The notes: generated by a model not told the origin, from the sequence alone. Positions 43,641 to 52,528 are shown, numbered from the stretch's first letter. The stretch: DNA of 64,000 nucleotides from Chryseobacterium sp. SC28 (GCF_003932955.1 NZ_QOVY01000001.1:186001-250000); one strand, 5' to 3'. Translations and numbers: made by a program.

Positions 43641-43669
43641 TTTGAAAGACTTATTTTTCTATAGATTTG
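43641..43669 (+). promoter_or_regulatory. Bacteroidota-type promoter
   Basis: TTTG at 43641-43644, 17 bases, then TAGATTTG at 43662-43669; both elements match the consensus. Transcription would start about 20 bases before the ATG at 43694. Confidence 0.65.
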
Positions 43670-43693
43670 ATGGCGATTTATTTTAGCGGCAGA

Positions 43694-44596
43694 ATGACCA
43701 AGCATTTTATTTTTCTCATTACATTTTTCTCGATAATCTTAAATTCTGCACAAAGCCCCATTCCTCTGGTTCACCATACAACCAATTGGTTTGGTCCCAA
43801 TGCCAATCCGGTTCCTGACTTTACCGATGCCACCATTCCTCAAAAAACCACATTGACAGTCTTGGGCGATGTCTATTTTGGACACGGCGACAATACTCAG
43901 AGTATCAACCTAAAAATAGAAGCACCACTCATTGCGAGCAAAGTGTCGGTAAAAGTATGGATGGTACCCTTCGAGAACTATAAGGTGAGTGATGAAGTGT
44001 TTCAGAAAAGAAATATGCAAGGGGAAAAATCGGGAACGGCGAGTGGTGATTTTTATGTCCAGACCAGGATTTCTCTCGCCTCAGAAAGAAAATACCGGCC
44101 GGCAATCATTCTGAATGCGACCCTGAAAACAGCTTCCGGCACCGGCTTCAAAGACAGACGCTTCTTCAATACCGCAGGATATTATTTCGATACCGAGATT
44201 GGAAAATCGCTCCATCTTCATAGTCCTTTTTTGAAAGAAATAAGACTGATTGGCAATTTCGGATTCTTCTCTTGGGACGTGCAAACTCCGGGACTCAATG
44301 TGCAGGACGACGCGATTATGTATGGTGCAAAACTCATCCTCCGCAATGACAAAATCGGTTGGGAAAACACCTATTCCGGCTATTCCGGATGGCTGAGAAG
44401 GGTTCCGGATTATGGCGACAAGCCGGTGGTCTTCGCATCGAGATTTAATTATTATCACAAAAGTTTCACCGCATTTTTGCAATATCAAAATGGAATCCGG
44501 TATTTTCCTTACGATCAGATCAGAATAGGAGCCAGCATTCCTTTGGATTTTCTAACGCCAAATTTTTTTAAAAAAGACGAAATCCCGAGGCAATAG
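43694..44596 (+). CDS. exported protein of unknown function, possibly outer-membrane
   Basis: A 300-residue protein. The ATG at 43694 gives a signal peptide (MTKHFIFLITFFSIILNSAQ); earlier ATGs overlap the promoter. The mature part is rich in alternating aromatic/polar strands (SGDFYVQTRISLASERKYRPAIILNATLKTASGTGF, FRYFPYDQIRIGASIPLDFL), as in a small outer-membrane beta-barrel, but it does not end with a typical C-terminal Phe. No family recognised. Single gene with its own promoter. Confidence 0.6.
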   Translation: MTKHFIFLITFFSIILNSAQSPIPLVHHTTNWFGPNANPVPDFTDATIPQKTTLTVLGDVYFGHGDNTQSINLKIEAPLIASKVSVKVWMVPFENYKVSDEVFQKRNMQGEKSGTASGDFYVQTRISLASERKYRPAIILNATLKTASGTGFKDRRFFNTAGYYFDTEIGKSLHLHSPFLKEIRLIGNFGFFSWDVQTPGLNVQDDAIMYGAKLILRNDKIGWENTYSGYSGWLRRVPDYGDKPVVFASRFNYYHKSFTAFLQYQNGIRYFPYDQIRIGASIPLDFLTPNFFKKDEIPRQ

Positions 44597-44650
44597 ATTT
44601 TGGATATTATATTAATAGAATGATTAGTCGGGGAATCGATTACAATTGAT

Positions 44651-44658
44651 TAAATTTG
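44651..44658 (+). promoter_or_regulatory. -7 promoter element for the bacilliredoxin gene
   Basis: Exact TAAATTTG, 34 bases before the ATG at 44693; no good -33 TTG. Confidence 0.5.
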
Positions 44659-44692
44659 CAGTTCAACAATTTAACTTTAAAAATATATTGAT

Positions 44693-45103
44693 ATGTATCC
44701 AGAGGATTTAGTATTGCCAATGAAGGCAGAACTTACAGATAAAGGGTTTCAGGATCTTACAAATCCGGAACAGGTAGACGAAGCACTTAAGCAGGAAGGA
44801 ACCACACTGCTTGTTATTAATTCGGTTTGCGGATGTGCGGCGGGAGCAGCAAGACCGGGGGTTTTATATTCTTTGACGGGAGAGAAGAAACCCGATCATT
44901 TGGTAACCACATTTGCGGGATTTGATACCGAAGCGGTGGCCGAAGCAAGAAGGCTGCTAGCGCCGTTCCCTCCGAGCTCGCCTTGTGTCGCGCTCTTCAA
45001 GGATGGAGAGTTGGTGCATATGTTGGAAAGACACCACATTGAAGGAAATCCTGCGGGTGCCATTGCGGCGAATCTTCAGGCAGCGTACGAGGAATACTGC
45101 TAA
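44693..45103 (+). CDS. BrxA/BrxB-family bacilliredoxin
   Basis: A 136-residue thioredoxin-like protein of the YphP/YqiW family. The signature active site is CGC (C46, C48) in INSVCGCAAGAARPGV, followed by LYSLTGEKKPDHLVTTFAGFDTEAV. Members remove bacillithiol from mixed disulfides on proteins. Bacillithiol use by this organism is inferred from the presence of the gene. Single gene with a -7 element upstream and a terminator downstream. Confidence 0.93.
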   Translation: MYPEDLVLPMKAELTDKGFQDLTNPEQVDEALKQEGTTLLVINSVCGCAAGAARPGVLYSLTGEKKPDHLVTTFAGFDTEAVAEARRLLAPFPPSSPCVALFKDGELVHMLERHHIEGNPAGAIAANLQAAYEEYC

Positions 45104-45110
45104 AATCAAA

Positions 45111-45139
45111 AACCAAAATAGAAATATTTTGGTTTTTTT
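45111..45139 (+). terminator. intrinsic terminator of the bacilliredoxin gene
   Basis: AACCAAAAT (45111-45119) pairs with ATTTTGGTT (45126-45134), then a T run. Confidence 0.8.
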
Positions 45140-45174
45140 GTTTCTCGATGGAAGCAATCGAATTTATTATTTTT

Positions 45175-45182
45175 TAAATTTG
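45175..45182 (+). promoter_or_regulatory. -7 promoter element of prs
   Basis: Exact TAAATTTG, 13 bases before the prs ATG, giving a very short 5' leader. Confidence 0.55.
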
Positions 45183-45195
45183 CAAAAAGTAAAAA

Positions 45196-46137
45196 ATGTC
45201 AGACCACCAACCCAGTTATCTGTTTTCCACCAGAACAAGCCACAAGTTGGCCGAAAAAATCGCTCACAGCTATGGTCAACCGCTGGGAAAAATTAATTTT
45301 CAACACTTCAGCGACGGCGAGTTTGAGCCCGTTTTGGAACAATCGGTACGAGGTTCAAGAGTTTTCCTTATTGGATCTACATTTCCCCCTGCAGATAATC
45401 TACTGGAATTGTTGCTCATGATCGATGCTGCGAAAAGAGCATCTGCCAAGAACATCACAGTGGTAATCCCCTACTACGGTTTGGCGAGGCAAGATAGGAA
45501 AGACAAACCTCGGGCGCCTATCGGTGCAAAGCTGGTCGCCAATCTTTTGATGGCCTCAGGAGCTACAAGAATTATGACTATGGATCTTCATGCCGATCAA
45601 ATCCAAGGCTTCTTTGAAATCCCCGTAGATCACCTGTACGCATCCAGCATTTTTGTAGACTACATCAAATCGCTTCAGCTGGATAACCTTACCATCGCTT
45701 CTCCGGATATGGGCGGAGCCAAAAGGGCAAAGAATTATGCAGGGCATCTGGGCGCAGACGTCGTGATTGCGTACAAAGAAAGAAAAAAGGCAAACGTGAT
45801 AGAAGAAATGTTTCTGATTGGCGATGTGACCGATAAAAACGTCATCCTCATCGATGATATGATCGACACTGCCGGCACACTTTGCAAAGCGGCAGATATC
45901 CTGCTGGAAAAAGGCGCAAAATCTGTAAGAGCTATGGCCACGCACGGCGTCCTATCCGGAAATGCCTATGCCAATATAGAAAACTCAAAATTGCTGGAAG
46001 TCATCGTCACGGATTCTATCCCTCTTAAAGAAGGTCTCTCTACGAAAATAAGAGTACTCTCTTGCGCATCTCTGTTTGCAGATGTGATGAAAATGGTTCA
46101 TCAAAACAAATCCATAAGTGGCAAGTTTATAATTTAA
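45196..46137 (+). CDS. prs: ribose-phosphate pyrophosphokinase
   Basis: Makes PRPP from ribose 5-phosphate and ATP, feeding purine, pyrimidine, NAD (see nadC) and amino-acid synthesis. It has 313 residues. FSDGEFEPVLEQSVRGSRVFLI, VIPYYGLARQDRKDKPRAPIGAKL (flexible loop), MDLHADQIQGFFEIPVDHLYA, SPDMGGAKRAK and the PRPP loop VILIDDMIDTAGTL (~215-228) are all present. Followed closely by rplY with its own promoter. Confidence 0.97.
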   Translation: MSDHQPSYLFSTRTSHKLAEKIAHSYGQPLGKINFQHFSDGEFEPVLEQSVRGSRVFLIGSTFPPADNLLELLLMIDAAKRASAKNITVVIPYYGLARQDRKDKPRAPIGAKLVANLLMASGATRIMTMDLHADQIQGFFEIPVDHLYASSIFVDYIKSLQLDNLTIASPDMGGAKRAKNYAGHLGADVVIAYKERKKANVIEEMFLIGDVTDKNVILIDDMIDTAGTLCKAADILLEKGAKSVRAMATHGVLSGNAYANIENSKLLEVIVTDSIPLKEGLSTKIRVLSCASLFADVMKMVHQNKSISGKFII

Positions 46138-46148
46138 AAAAAAATTGA

Positions 46149-46156
46149 TATCTTTG
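46149..46156 (+). promoter_or_regulatory. -7 promoter element of rplY
   Basis: Exact TATCTTTG (46149-46156) with a short leader to the ATG at 46179. Confidence 0.6.
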
Positions 46157-46178
46157 CAGCCTTATAATTTTAATCAAA

Positions 46179-46796
46179 ATGAAATCTATTACAATTCAAG
46201 GTACAAAAAGAGAAAGCGTGGGCAAAAAGTCTACCAAAGCTTTACGCGATGCTGAATTAGTTCCTTGTGTTGTTTACGGAGGTACAGAACCATTGAATTT
46301 TTCTGCTGAAGAAAAATCTTTCAAAGGCTTGGTATACACTCCTGAAGCACACACGGTATCTATTGAAGTTGACGGACAAACGATCCCTGCAGTTCTTCAG
46401 GACATCCAGTTCCACCCGATTACAGACAAGATCCTCCACGCGGATTTCTATCAGTTGAGCGAAGACAAACCGGTTATCATGGAAGTTCCCGTACGAGTGA
46501 CCGGTCGTTCCAAAGGCGTTGTGGCCGGTGGTGTTCTTAGACAAAACTTTAGAAAACTAAAACTAAAAGCAATCCCTGCGAACTTGCCGGATGAAATCGT
46601 TGTGGATATTACACCGCTCAAGATTGGAAACAAACTATTTCTTGAAAGTCTAAAAAATGACAAATATACATTTATGCATCCGGATAATGCAGTAATTGCT
46701 GCAGTTAAGATGTCTAGAAATGCCGGTAAAAATACGGCAGCCGGCGATGACGAGGATGAAACAGTAGCAGAAGAAACCTCCGACGCTGCAGAATAA
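46179..46796 (+). CDS. rplY: 50S ribosomal protein L25 (CTC form)
   Basis: Binds 5S rRNA in the large subunit. The 205-residue length shows the long general-stress (CTC) form with a second beta domain. The N-terminal RNA-binding part contains [21 protein letters not shown] and [26 protein letters not shown]. The C-terminal domain has [18 protein letters not shown] and [16 protein letters not shown]. The acidic tail ([16 protein letters not shown]) is usual. prs-rplY adjacency is common in Bacteroidota. Confidence 0.96.
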   Translation: MKSITIQGTKRESVGKKSTKALRDAELVPCVVYGGTEPLNFSAEEKSFKGLVYTPEAHTVSIEVDGQTIPAVLQDIQFHPITDKILHADFYQLSEDKPVIMEVPVRVTGRSKGVVAGGVLRQNFRKLKLKAIPANLPDEIVVDITPLKIGNKLFLESLKNDKYTFMHPDNAVIAAVKMSRNAGKNTAAGDDEDETVAEETSDAAE

Positions 46797-46822
46797 ATTT
46801 ATATCTAATTTCAGAAAAATTG

Positions 46823-46856
46823 AACCGTCTATTTTTAAAATAGGCGGTTTTTTTTA
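46823..46856 (+). terminator. intrinsic terminator of rplY
   Basis: AACCG-TCTATTTT pairs with AAAATAG-GCGGTT, followed by T8. Confidence 0.85.
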
Positions 46857-46862
46857 TATTTG
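46855..46862 (+). promoter_or_regulatory. -7 promoter element for the T9SS cargo gene
   Basis: Exact TATATTTG beginning in the T run of the rplY terminator, 23 bases before the ATG at 46886. Confidence 0.5.
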
Positions 46863-46885
46863 TAATTAACATTAAATCAATTTTT

Positions 46886-47704
46886 ATGAAAAAACTTTTA
46901 TTCGCTGCCTTATTAGCCTCAGCTATGGGGAATGCACAGTCTTCTATCTTTACGGAGAATTTTGAAGACATTACGGATTTGCAAACCGCGGGATGGACTT
47001 TGTACAACGACTCCAACACGCCTTACGGGAGTTACGCAACACTATTTACGAATGCCTGGGAAATAGTCTCGTGGAGCGGAGAAAGTGGTAATACAGTCGC
47101 CAGTTCGCCATCTTGGTTTACTACCGTGGCACCGGCAGATCGCTGGCTTGTTTCCCCTGCAATCACAATCCCCGCAAACAATTCTGCAACACTGGAATTC
47201 TTTGCCAGATCTCACGATACCAGCCCTTACGATGATGGTTTCAAACTGAAAATCTCTACCACGAATACAGCTAAAACATCCTTTACGGACATCCTGGCTG
47301 TAGACCATGCAGTGAACGCTCCCATTGCAGATCAAACACCTTTCCAGATCGATTTATCCTCTTATGCCGGTAAAACGGTTTACTTAGCCTGGGTCAATGA
47401 TTACACGAACGGGAATCTGCTTAGTATCGACGACATCAATATTACGACAACACTTTTGGCTGTGGATGATATCAATAAGAAAGATGTGACACTGTATCCA
47501 AATCCAGTTGTAGATTATTTCAAAATCAATAATACAAATAATGTGGTTGCAGTCAAGATTTATGACCTGTCCGGAAAAGCCGTGAAAAACATTCCGGCGT
47601 CCGTGGACAATAAATTCGATGTTTCTGATCTTGAAAAAGGAATTTATACCATCGCGATAGAAACGAAATCCGGAATCGTGAACAAGAAGATCATCAAGAA
47701 ATAA
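46886..47704 (+). CDS. secreted T9SS type A sorting-domain protein with choice-of-anchor J-like domain
   Basis: A 272-residue cell-surface or secreted protein. The signal peptide is MKKLLFAALLASAMGNAQ. Residues ~20-190 form a beta-sandwich of the choice-of-anchor J type: IFTENFEDITDLQTAGWTLYN, DRWLVSPAITIPANNSATLEFFAR, and YLAWVNDYTNGNLLSIDDINI. The C-terminal ~75 residues are the type A sorting signal (VTLYPNPVVDYFKI, VAVKIYDLSGK, FDVSDLEKGIYTIAI, KKIIKK) that sends the protein through the T9SS. No catalytic domain is visible; probably an adhesin or binding protein. Confidence 0.92.
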   Translation: MKKLLFAALLASAMGNAQSSIFTENFEDITDLQTAGWTLYNDSNTPYGSYATLFTNAWEIVSWSGESGNTVASSPSWFTTVAPADRWLVSPAITIPANNSATLEFFARSHDTSPYDDGFKLKISTTNTAKTSFTDILAVDHAVNAPIADQTPFQIDLSSYAGKTVYLAWVNDYTNGNLLSIDDINITTTLLAVDDINKKDVTLYPNPVVDYFKINNTNNVVAVKIYDLSGKAVKNIPASVDNKFDVSDLEKGIYTIAIETKSGIVNKKIIKK

Positions 47705-47728
47705 TAGCATAAAAACATTTGTAACAAA

Positions 47729-47756
47729 GGCATTTCGAGCAGAAATGTCTTTTTTT
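47729..47756 (+). terminator. intrinsic terminator of the T9SS cargo gene
   Basis: GGCATTTC (47729-47736) pairs with GAAATGTC (47742-47749, one G-U pair), then T7. Confidence 0.75.
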
Positions 47757-47776
47757 ATTTCCATTCCAAAAATTCT

Positions 47777-47784
47777 TATATTTG
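47777..47784 (+). promoter_or_regulatory. -7 promoter element of the GH3-family gene
   Basis: Exact TATATTTG ending five bases before the ATG at 47790, so the mRNA should be leaderless or nearly so. It also argues against the longer frame from 47745. Confidence 0.6.
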
Positions 47785-47789
47785 TAAGA

Positions 47790-49307
47790 ATGGCAACCAA
47801 AGCACTTTTCAACTCTGTCGTCAATTGGTTTATCCGTCAAAGGATCGATCAAATTGAGCATTTTATAAAATATCCCGTAGAAACGCAGGAAGGACTATTG
47901 TTTTCCCAACTCTTCAATGCAGAGGAGACGGAGTATGGTATGAAGTACGGCTTCAGCTCCATTTCCAATTACAGAGACTTTCGGAAAAAAGTTCCCGTGG
48001 TATCTTACGAAGATTTTGAACCCTACATCGAAAGAGCAAGACAGGGACAAAAAGATGTGTTTTGGCCGGGCGTCATCAAGCAATTTGCCAAATCCTCGGG
48101 AACCACCAATGCTAAGAGCAAATATATTCCCATCACAGCCGAGAGTTTGGAAGATTGCCATTACAAAGCCGGCAAGGATTTGATCTCGATGTACGTAAAT
48201 AATCATCCGGAAAGTGAACTCTTTCAGCACAAAAATCTCCGCTTGGGCGGAAGTGCCGAGATGTATAAAGACTTCAATACCAAGTTCGGAGATCTGTCTG
48301 CCATATTGATCGAGAATCTCCCATTTTGGGTCGAGATCATCAATACGCCTTGCAAAAAAACGTCTCTGATGACAGAATGGGAAAGCAAAATGAAAGCCAT
48401 TATCCGAGAAGCCAAAAACGAAGACGTCGGCAGTCTCACCGGCGTGCCGAGCTGGATGATGGTTCTGCTGCAAAGGACTTTGCAGGAAACCGGGAAGGCT
48501 TCGATTTCGGAATTATGGCCCAATCTGGAGGTATTTTTCCACGGCGGCATCAGTTTCAAACCCTATAAAAATCAGTACAAAGAAATCATCGGAAAGGATA
48601 TCCACTATTACGAAATCTACAACGCTTCCGAAGGTTTTTTTGCCATCCAAGATCAATTAGGAAGTGATGAAATGCTTTTGATGTTGGATTACGGCGTCTT
48701 TTACGAATTCATTCCGATGGATCAATATTTTGAAGGTAGCCGCGATGCTATTCCAATTCAGGACGTAGAAATCAATAAAGATTATGCCCTCGTCGTCAGC
48801 ACCAACGGCGGACTTTGGCGATACCTGATCGGCGATACCGTCAAGTTTACATCGGTCAATCCTTATCGCATCAAAATATCCGGCAGAACGAAACATTACA
48901 TCAATGCCTTTGGCGAAGAACTAATGATAGACAATGTCGAATCTGCTTTGAAAATCGCTTGTGAACAATTGGATGCAGAGATTTCCGATTACACGGGCGC
49001 TCCGGTTTTTATGACCAACCAGTCAACAGGCTGCCACGAGTGGATCTTCGAATTCACCAAAGAGCCTGCAAGTCTGGAAGAATTTGCCAAAGTTTTTGAC
49101 CGCTCTTTGAAAACCCTCAACTCCGACTACGAAGCCAAAAGGTACAACGACATCACCCTGAAAAGCCCCATCGTGCATCGCGCAAAACCCAATCTTTTTT
49201 ACGAATGGATGGCAAGCCGTGGCAAACTCGGCGGGCAAAATAAAGTTCCTCGCCTGAGCAACGACCGCCAATATATCGAGCCACTGCTGTCATTGAACCA
49301 AAATTGA
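47790..49307 (+). CDS. GH3 auxin-responsive promoter family protein (acyl-adenylating enzyme fold)
   Basis: A 505-residue member of the bacterial GH3 family, related to plant GH3 acyl-acid amido synthetases in the firefly luciferase (ANL) superfamily. The phosphate-binding motif is KSSGTTNAKSKYIP. Further motifs are YEIYNASEGFFAIQD and LVVSTNGGLWRYLIGDTVKFTS, the latter with the adenylate-binding YxxGD, then ISGRTKHYINAFGEELM. The bacterial substrate is unknown; these genes are common in Bacteroidota. The start is supported by a -7 element just upstream. Confidence 0.9.
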   Translation: MATKALFNSVVNWFIRQRIDQIEHFIKYPVETQEGLLFSQLFNAEETEYGMKYGFSSISNYRDFRKKVPVVSYEDFEPYIERARQGQKDVFWPGVIKQFAKSSGTTNAKSKYIPITAESLEDCHYKAGKDLISMYVNNHPESELFQHKNLRLGGSAEMYKDFNTKFGDLSAILIENLPFWVEIINTPCKKTSLMTEWESKMKAIIREAKNEDVGSLTGVPSWMMVLLQRTLQETGKASISELWPNLEVFFHGGISFKPYKNQYKEIIGKDIHYYEIYNASEGFFAIQDQLGSDEMLLMLDYGVFYEFIPMDQYFEGSRDAIPIQDVEINKDYALVVSTNGGLWRYLIGDTVKFTSVNPYRIKISGRTKHYINAFGEELMIDNVESALKIACEQLDAEISDYTGAPVFMTNQSTGCHEWIFEFTKEPASLEEFAKVFDRSLKTLNSDYEAKRYNDITLKSPIVHRAKPNLFYEWMASRGKLGGQNKVPRLSNDRQYIEPLLSLNQN

Positions 49308-49370
49308 TTTTTTTTCAAGTTCCAATGAAATTGAAGTGACGGACTTGCTCAAACTGGTAGCCCCGACCGC

Positions 49371-51020
49371 TTATCCTATCAACTCTTTCGCCTGAGAAAT
49401 CGCAGCTTCCGTAATCTTGGATCCGGAAATCAACTGTGCAATTTCCTGCAGTTTTTCTGCTTCAGACAGCTTTACGATGGTCGTTTTCGTGACGGTATTG
49501 TCGTCAAATTTCACCACTTTGTAGTTCTGCTTGCCTTTGGCGGCCACTTGCGCGAGATGCGTGATGACGATCAGTTGAAGATTCTGAGACATTTCCTGCA
49601 TCAGTTTTCCCGTTTCTTCGGCGATTCTTCCGGAAACTCCGGTGTCTATTTCGTCTAAGATCAAGGTCGGAAGTTCATTGTTTTCTGCCATTATTTTTTT
49701 GATGGCCAGCATCACCCGCGAGCGCTCGCCGCCGGACACGGCGTTTTGGATTGGCTTCAAAGCGAAACCCGGATTGGCTTGAAATAATATTCGAATGCTG
49801 TTTTTTCCGTAAAGATTATAAGCCGGAGAAGCGGCTAAATCGATTTTCAAAATGGCTTTTTCGAGACCCAAATTCGAAAAAATGGCTTTGGCTTTTTTTT
49901 CCAAATCACCGGAGAACTTTTTTCGATTTTCTGATAATTTTTGAGCGAGATCACCAAGATTTTTCTCAATTAATTGAAGGTTTTTCTCCTTCTCTATAAT
50001 TTGATTTTCAATGAGTTCCAGAGAGTTTTGCCCAGCCGACAGTTCCTCTCGTATTTCCAAAAGACCTTCGACACTGCTTACCTGATGTTTCAGAAAAAGC
50101 GCATTCAACTTGTTGACGACGGTTAATAATTGTTGCAAAAAATTGGGATCTATTTCAAGATTTTCGGCTTTATTTTCAATATCGATATAGATGTCCTTCA
50201 GCTCCAGATAAGTCGCCTCCAACCTTTGAGCCAGTTCTTGATAATCCGAAGAAAGATCCGACAGCTTAGAGATTTTGTTTTTGACCTCAGAAAGATTGCT
50301 TAGGATTCCAAAATCTTCCTGAGTCAGTTTGATAAGCACTTCCGAGAGATTGTCGGCAATCTGATCTGCATTTTCCTGCGTCTGCAGTTGGTTCTGAATC
50401 TCGTCAAAATCCAAATCATCCAACTGCATTTCTTCTAATTCTGATAGGAGAAAGTTTTTGTAATCCGATTCTTTGTTGCTCTCGGCAAGCGCGTATTTTA
50501 GGCGTTCAATTTCCTTTTTTGTTTTATCGTATTGTGCATAGGAAGCCTGATAATCTGCCAACAACGATTTATTTTTTGCTAATCCGTCGAGAATGCCAAA
50601 TTGAAAATGCTCCGTAAAAAGATCCGATGTTTCGAACTGCGAATGAATATCAATCAATTGGGACGACAATTCTTTGAGAACATCCAGCGTTACGGGAACA
50701 TCATTGATGAAGGCTCGGGATTTCCCTCCGGGAGAGATTTCTCTGCGGATAATGGTTTTTTCTTCGAAGTCCAGATCTTTTTCTTCAAAGAACTCTCGGA
50801 ACTTGTCGCTGATTTGGAATTCCGTTTCGACGATGCTTTTGACGTCGGATTTTGCAAAGGATTTGGCATCGGCTCTTTCGCCCATTATCAAACGCAGTGC
50901 GCCAAGAATGATAGACTTTCCTGCGCCGGTTTCGCCCGTGATGACCTGCAGGCCTTGCCCGAGATCGATCTCAAGCCTGTCGATCAGCGCAAAATTCTGA
51001 ATGAAAATTCTTGAAAGCAT
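49371..51020 (-). CDS. recN: DNA repair protein RecN
   Basis: SMC-like ATPase acting early in double-strand-break repair. It has 549 residues. N-terminal head: LSRIFIQNFALIDRLEIDLG and the Walker A ITGETGAGKSIILGAL. A long coiled-coil middle (~150-370) follows. C-terminal head: AVSGGERSRVMLAIKK signature, TLILDEIDTGVSG Walker B, and VITHLAQVAAKG. In related genomes recN follows DUF4835/coaBC; here the restriction-modification island lies between. Confidence 0.96.
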   Translation of the reverse strand: MLSRIFIQNFALIDRLEIDLGQGLQVITGETGAGKSIILGALRLIMGERADAKSFAKSDVKSIVETEFQISDKFREFFEEKDLDFEEKTIIRREISPGGKSRAFINDVPVTLDVLKELSSQLIDIHSQFETSDLFTEHFQFGILDGLAKNKSLLADYQASYAQYDKTKKEIERLKYALAESNKESDYKNFLLSELEEMQLDDLDFDEIQNQLQTQENADQIADNLSEVLIKLTQEDFGILSNLSEVKNKISKLSDLSSDYQELAQRLEATYLELKDIYIDIENKAENLEIDPNFLQQLLTVVNKLNALFLKHQVSSVEGLLEIREELSAGQNSLELIENQIIEKEKNLQLIEKNLGDLAQKLSENRKKFSGDLEKKAKAIFSNLGLEKAILKIDLAASPAYNLYGKNSIRILFQANPGFALKPIQNAVSGGERSRVMLAIKKIMAENNELPTLILDEIDTGVSGRIAEETGKLMQEMSQNLQLIVITHLAQVAAKGKQNYKVVKFDDNTVTKTTIVKLSEAEKLQEIAQLISGSKITEAAISQAKELIG

Positions 51021-51055
51021 TCTTCGATAATAAGTTGGTTAAATATGGGCAAGGA

Positions 51056-52198
51056 TTACACCGCTGCATTGTTAAACTCTTCATAGGCGTTCGTTTTCAT
51101 AATGTCAATTTTAAAATCTCCATTTTTGTCTTTCATAATTATAACACTATCAAAACCTAATTTGTCTAATTTTTCCATTGTCGCCAATTCTCCTTCTTTG
51201 AGTTGTAAAACTTTACGCAAAAGCCAATCAGACAAAGCTTTGTTTGGGTTTGTCATCAATGCTTTTGAATTTTCTTGACAAACCTTTGCAGAAAAAATTT
51301 CTCCTGTTGGAATCTGCAAATTGAAAATTTTGTCTCTTGGCGGAAAGAAATTTGGATATTTTCTGTGCAATTCCGCAGGAATTGGAATGTAAATTTCTCC
51401 AAAAACTCTTTTTCTTCCATTTGCATTCCATTGATTTAAACCGCTTCGTTCAAAAATATATTTCTCTTGTTGTCGCATACCATAAAGTGGCAAGATCACA
51501 TAATTGTCGCCTTTTACAAGTTTATCGGTTGCTACTTTTATATCTCTGTTTTCCTCGAATAATTCGAGTAGCAAAGAATATGGGTCGGCAATTATATCAA
51601 TTGGTAAACGAAACGCATTTTTTGGAATAATAAACTTTCTAAAAAGTGTACTTTTTGAATAATTGAAAGAATATAAATTATTTCCATCCTCAAATTGTAA
51701 ACTTGCTTTATTATCTTTTACAGAATGAATATTTGCAATGTCAATTGTATTATAATCAGTTTCGTACAGCAAAAGTTCCTTCTCTTTCCTCGCGACAATG
51801 TGATAAAGTGAACTTTCAATATTGTATAATCTGTTTGCTAAATTTATTCTGTCATTTCTGAATTCACCCAACTTAAATGCGAGTTCTTTGCCTTTAAAAT
51901 CTTTTAGAACTCTTGAAAGTGAATTAAATTCAGCAACTTTCTCTGTGCTGTTGTTTGTGCTACAAGTAAAGGTTTTCAAACCAATACCAATTGAATTATA
52001 ATTTGCATCAAAAGCCGTGTCAGAACGAGAAAGATTTCCTGCATCAAAACTTCTACAGAAAATATTTTCTGCAACACGATAATTAATGAAAGGAATTGCA
52101 CTTTCACTGAACAAACCCGAAAGTTTTGAAACTGCTGAAAGCAGTTTCAAATAGTTTCCGTTTTTTTCTATGTCAATTTCTGCAAACGATTTCATCAT
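51056..52198 (-). CDS. putative type II restriction endonuclease
   Basis: A 380-residue protein encoded just downstream of a 5-methylcytosine methyltransferase and a small gene. The N-terminal half contains SDTAFDANYNSIGIGLKTF (60-78), whose Asp and GLK order could form a PD-(D/E)XK core. The C-terminal third (FGEIYIPIPAELHRKYPNFFPPRD, then CQENSKALMTNPNKALSDWLL) resembles the B3-like DNA-recognition domains found in some restriction enzymes. Specificity cannot be read. The upstream gap holds a C9 tract on the coding strand that could vary in length. Assignment rests on both motif resemblance and operon position. Confidence 0.7.
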   Translation of the reverse strand: MMKSFAEIDIEKNGNYLKLLSAVSKLSGLFSESAIPFINYRVAENIFCRSFDAGNLSRSDTAFDANYNSIGIGLKTFTCSTNNSTEKVAEFNSLSRVLKDFKGKELAFKLGEFRNDRINLANRLYNIESSLYHIVARKEKELLLYETDYNTIDIANIHSVKDNKASLQFEDGNNLYSFNYSKSTLFRKFIIPKNAFRLPIDIIADPYSLLLELFEENRDIKVATDKLVKGDNYVILPLYGMRQQEKYIFERSGLNQWNANGRKRVFGEIYIPIPAELHRKYPNFFPPRDKIFNLQIPTGEIFSAKVCQENSKALMTNPNKALSDWLLRKVLQLKEGELATMEKLDKLGFDSVIIMKDKNGDFKIDIMKTNAYEEFNNAAV

Positions 52199-52278
52199 TA
52201 ATCAACACTTTTTGATAAATGAAATAAATTTTCATTACTATCAGTCATTATTTCAATTATAGAATAATAAGTTTTTTT

Positions 52279-52287
52279 GGGGGGGGG
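52279..52287. repeat. G9 homopolymer tract (C9 on the coding strand) upstream of the endonuclease gene
   Basis: A T7-G9 run on the plus strand, i.e. C9 followed by A7 on the strand that encodes the endonuclease, about 80 bases before its ATG. Long G/C runs are prone to slippage; this is the longest in the window that I saw. Confidence 0.7.
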
Positions 52288-52346
52288 TTAATTTATTTGA
52301 TTTGAAAAAATCATTAATAACCATATATTCTAGATTCGACAAATAG

Positions 52347-52526
52347 TCATTGAACCGTGATTAGTCTCTTTTCAGAATAATTATATGGGCAAAATCCATC
52401 GTGCTTAATTACTAAATCGAATGTCTTATTTTTATCAACATCTAAAATTTGTAATCCATAAATATTTTTTGGAAGATTTTCATCTATTAAATTGAAATCC
52501 AAATTTAGTAATTGAGTATTTTCCAT
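52347..52526 (-). CDS. small protein (59 residues) of the restriction-modification operon, function unknown
   Basis: An open frame from the ATG at 52526 to TGA at 52347. It begins only two bases after the methyltransferase stop codon, so it would be translated from the same mRNA. The protein is acidic, starts MENTQLLNLDF, has a NIYGLQILDVDKNKTFDL central segment and ends KHDGFCPYNYSEKRLITVQ. It does not look like a helix-turn-helix controller protein. It has no recognisable family. Support comes from tight spacing and sensible composition; it is just under common length cut-offs, so easily missed. Confidence 0.55.
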   Translation of the reverse strand: MENTQLLNLDFNLIDENLPKNIYGLQILDVDKNKTFDLVIKHDGFCPYNYSEKRLITVQ

Positions 52527-52528
52527 AA

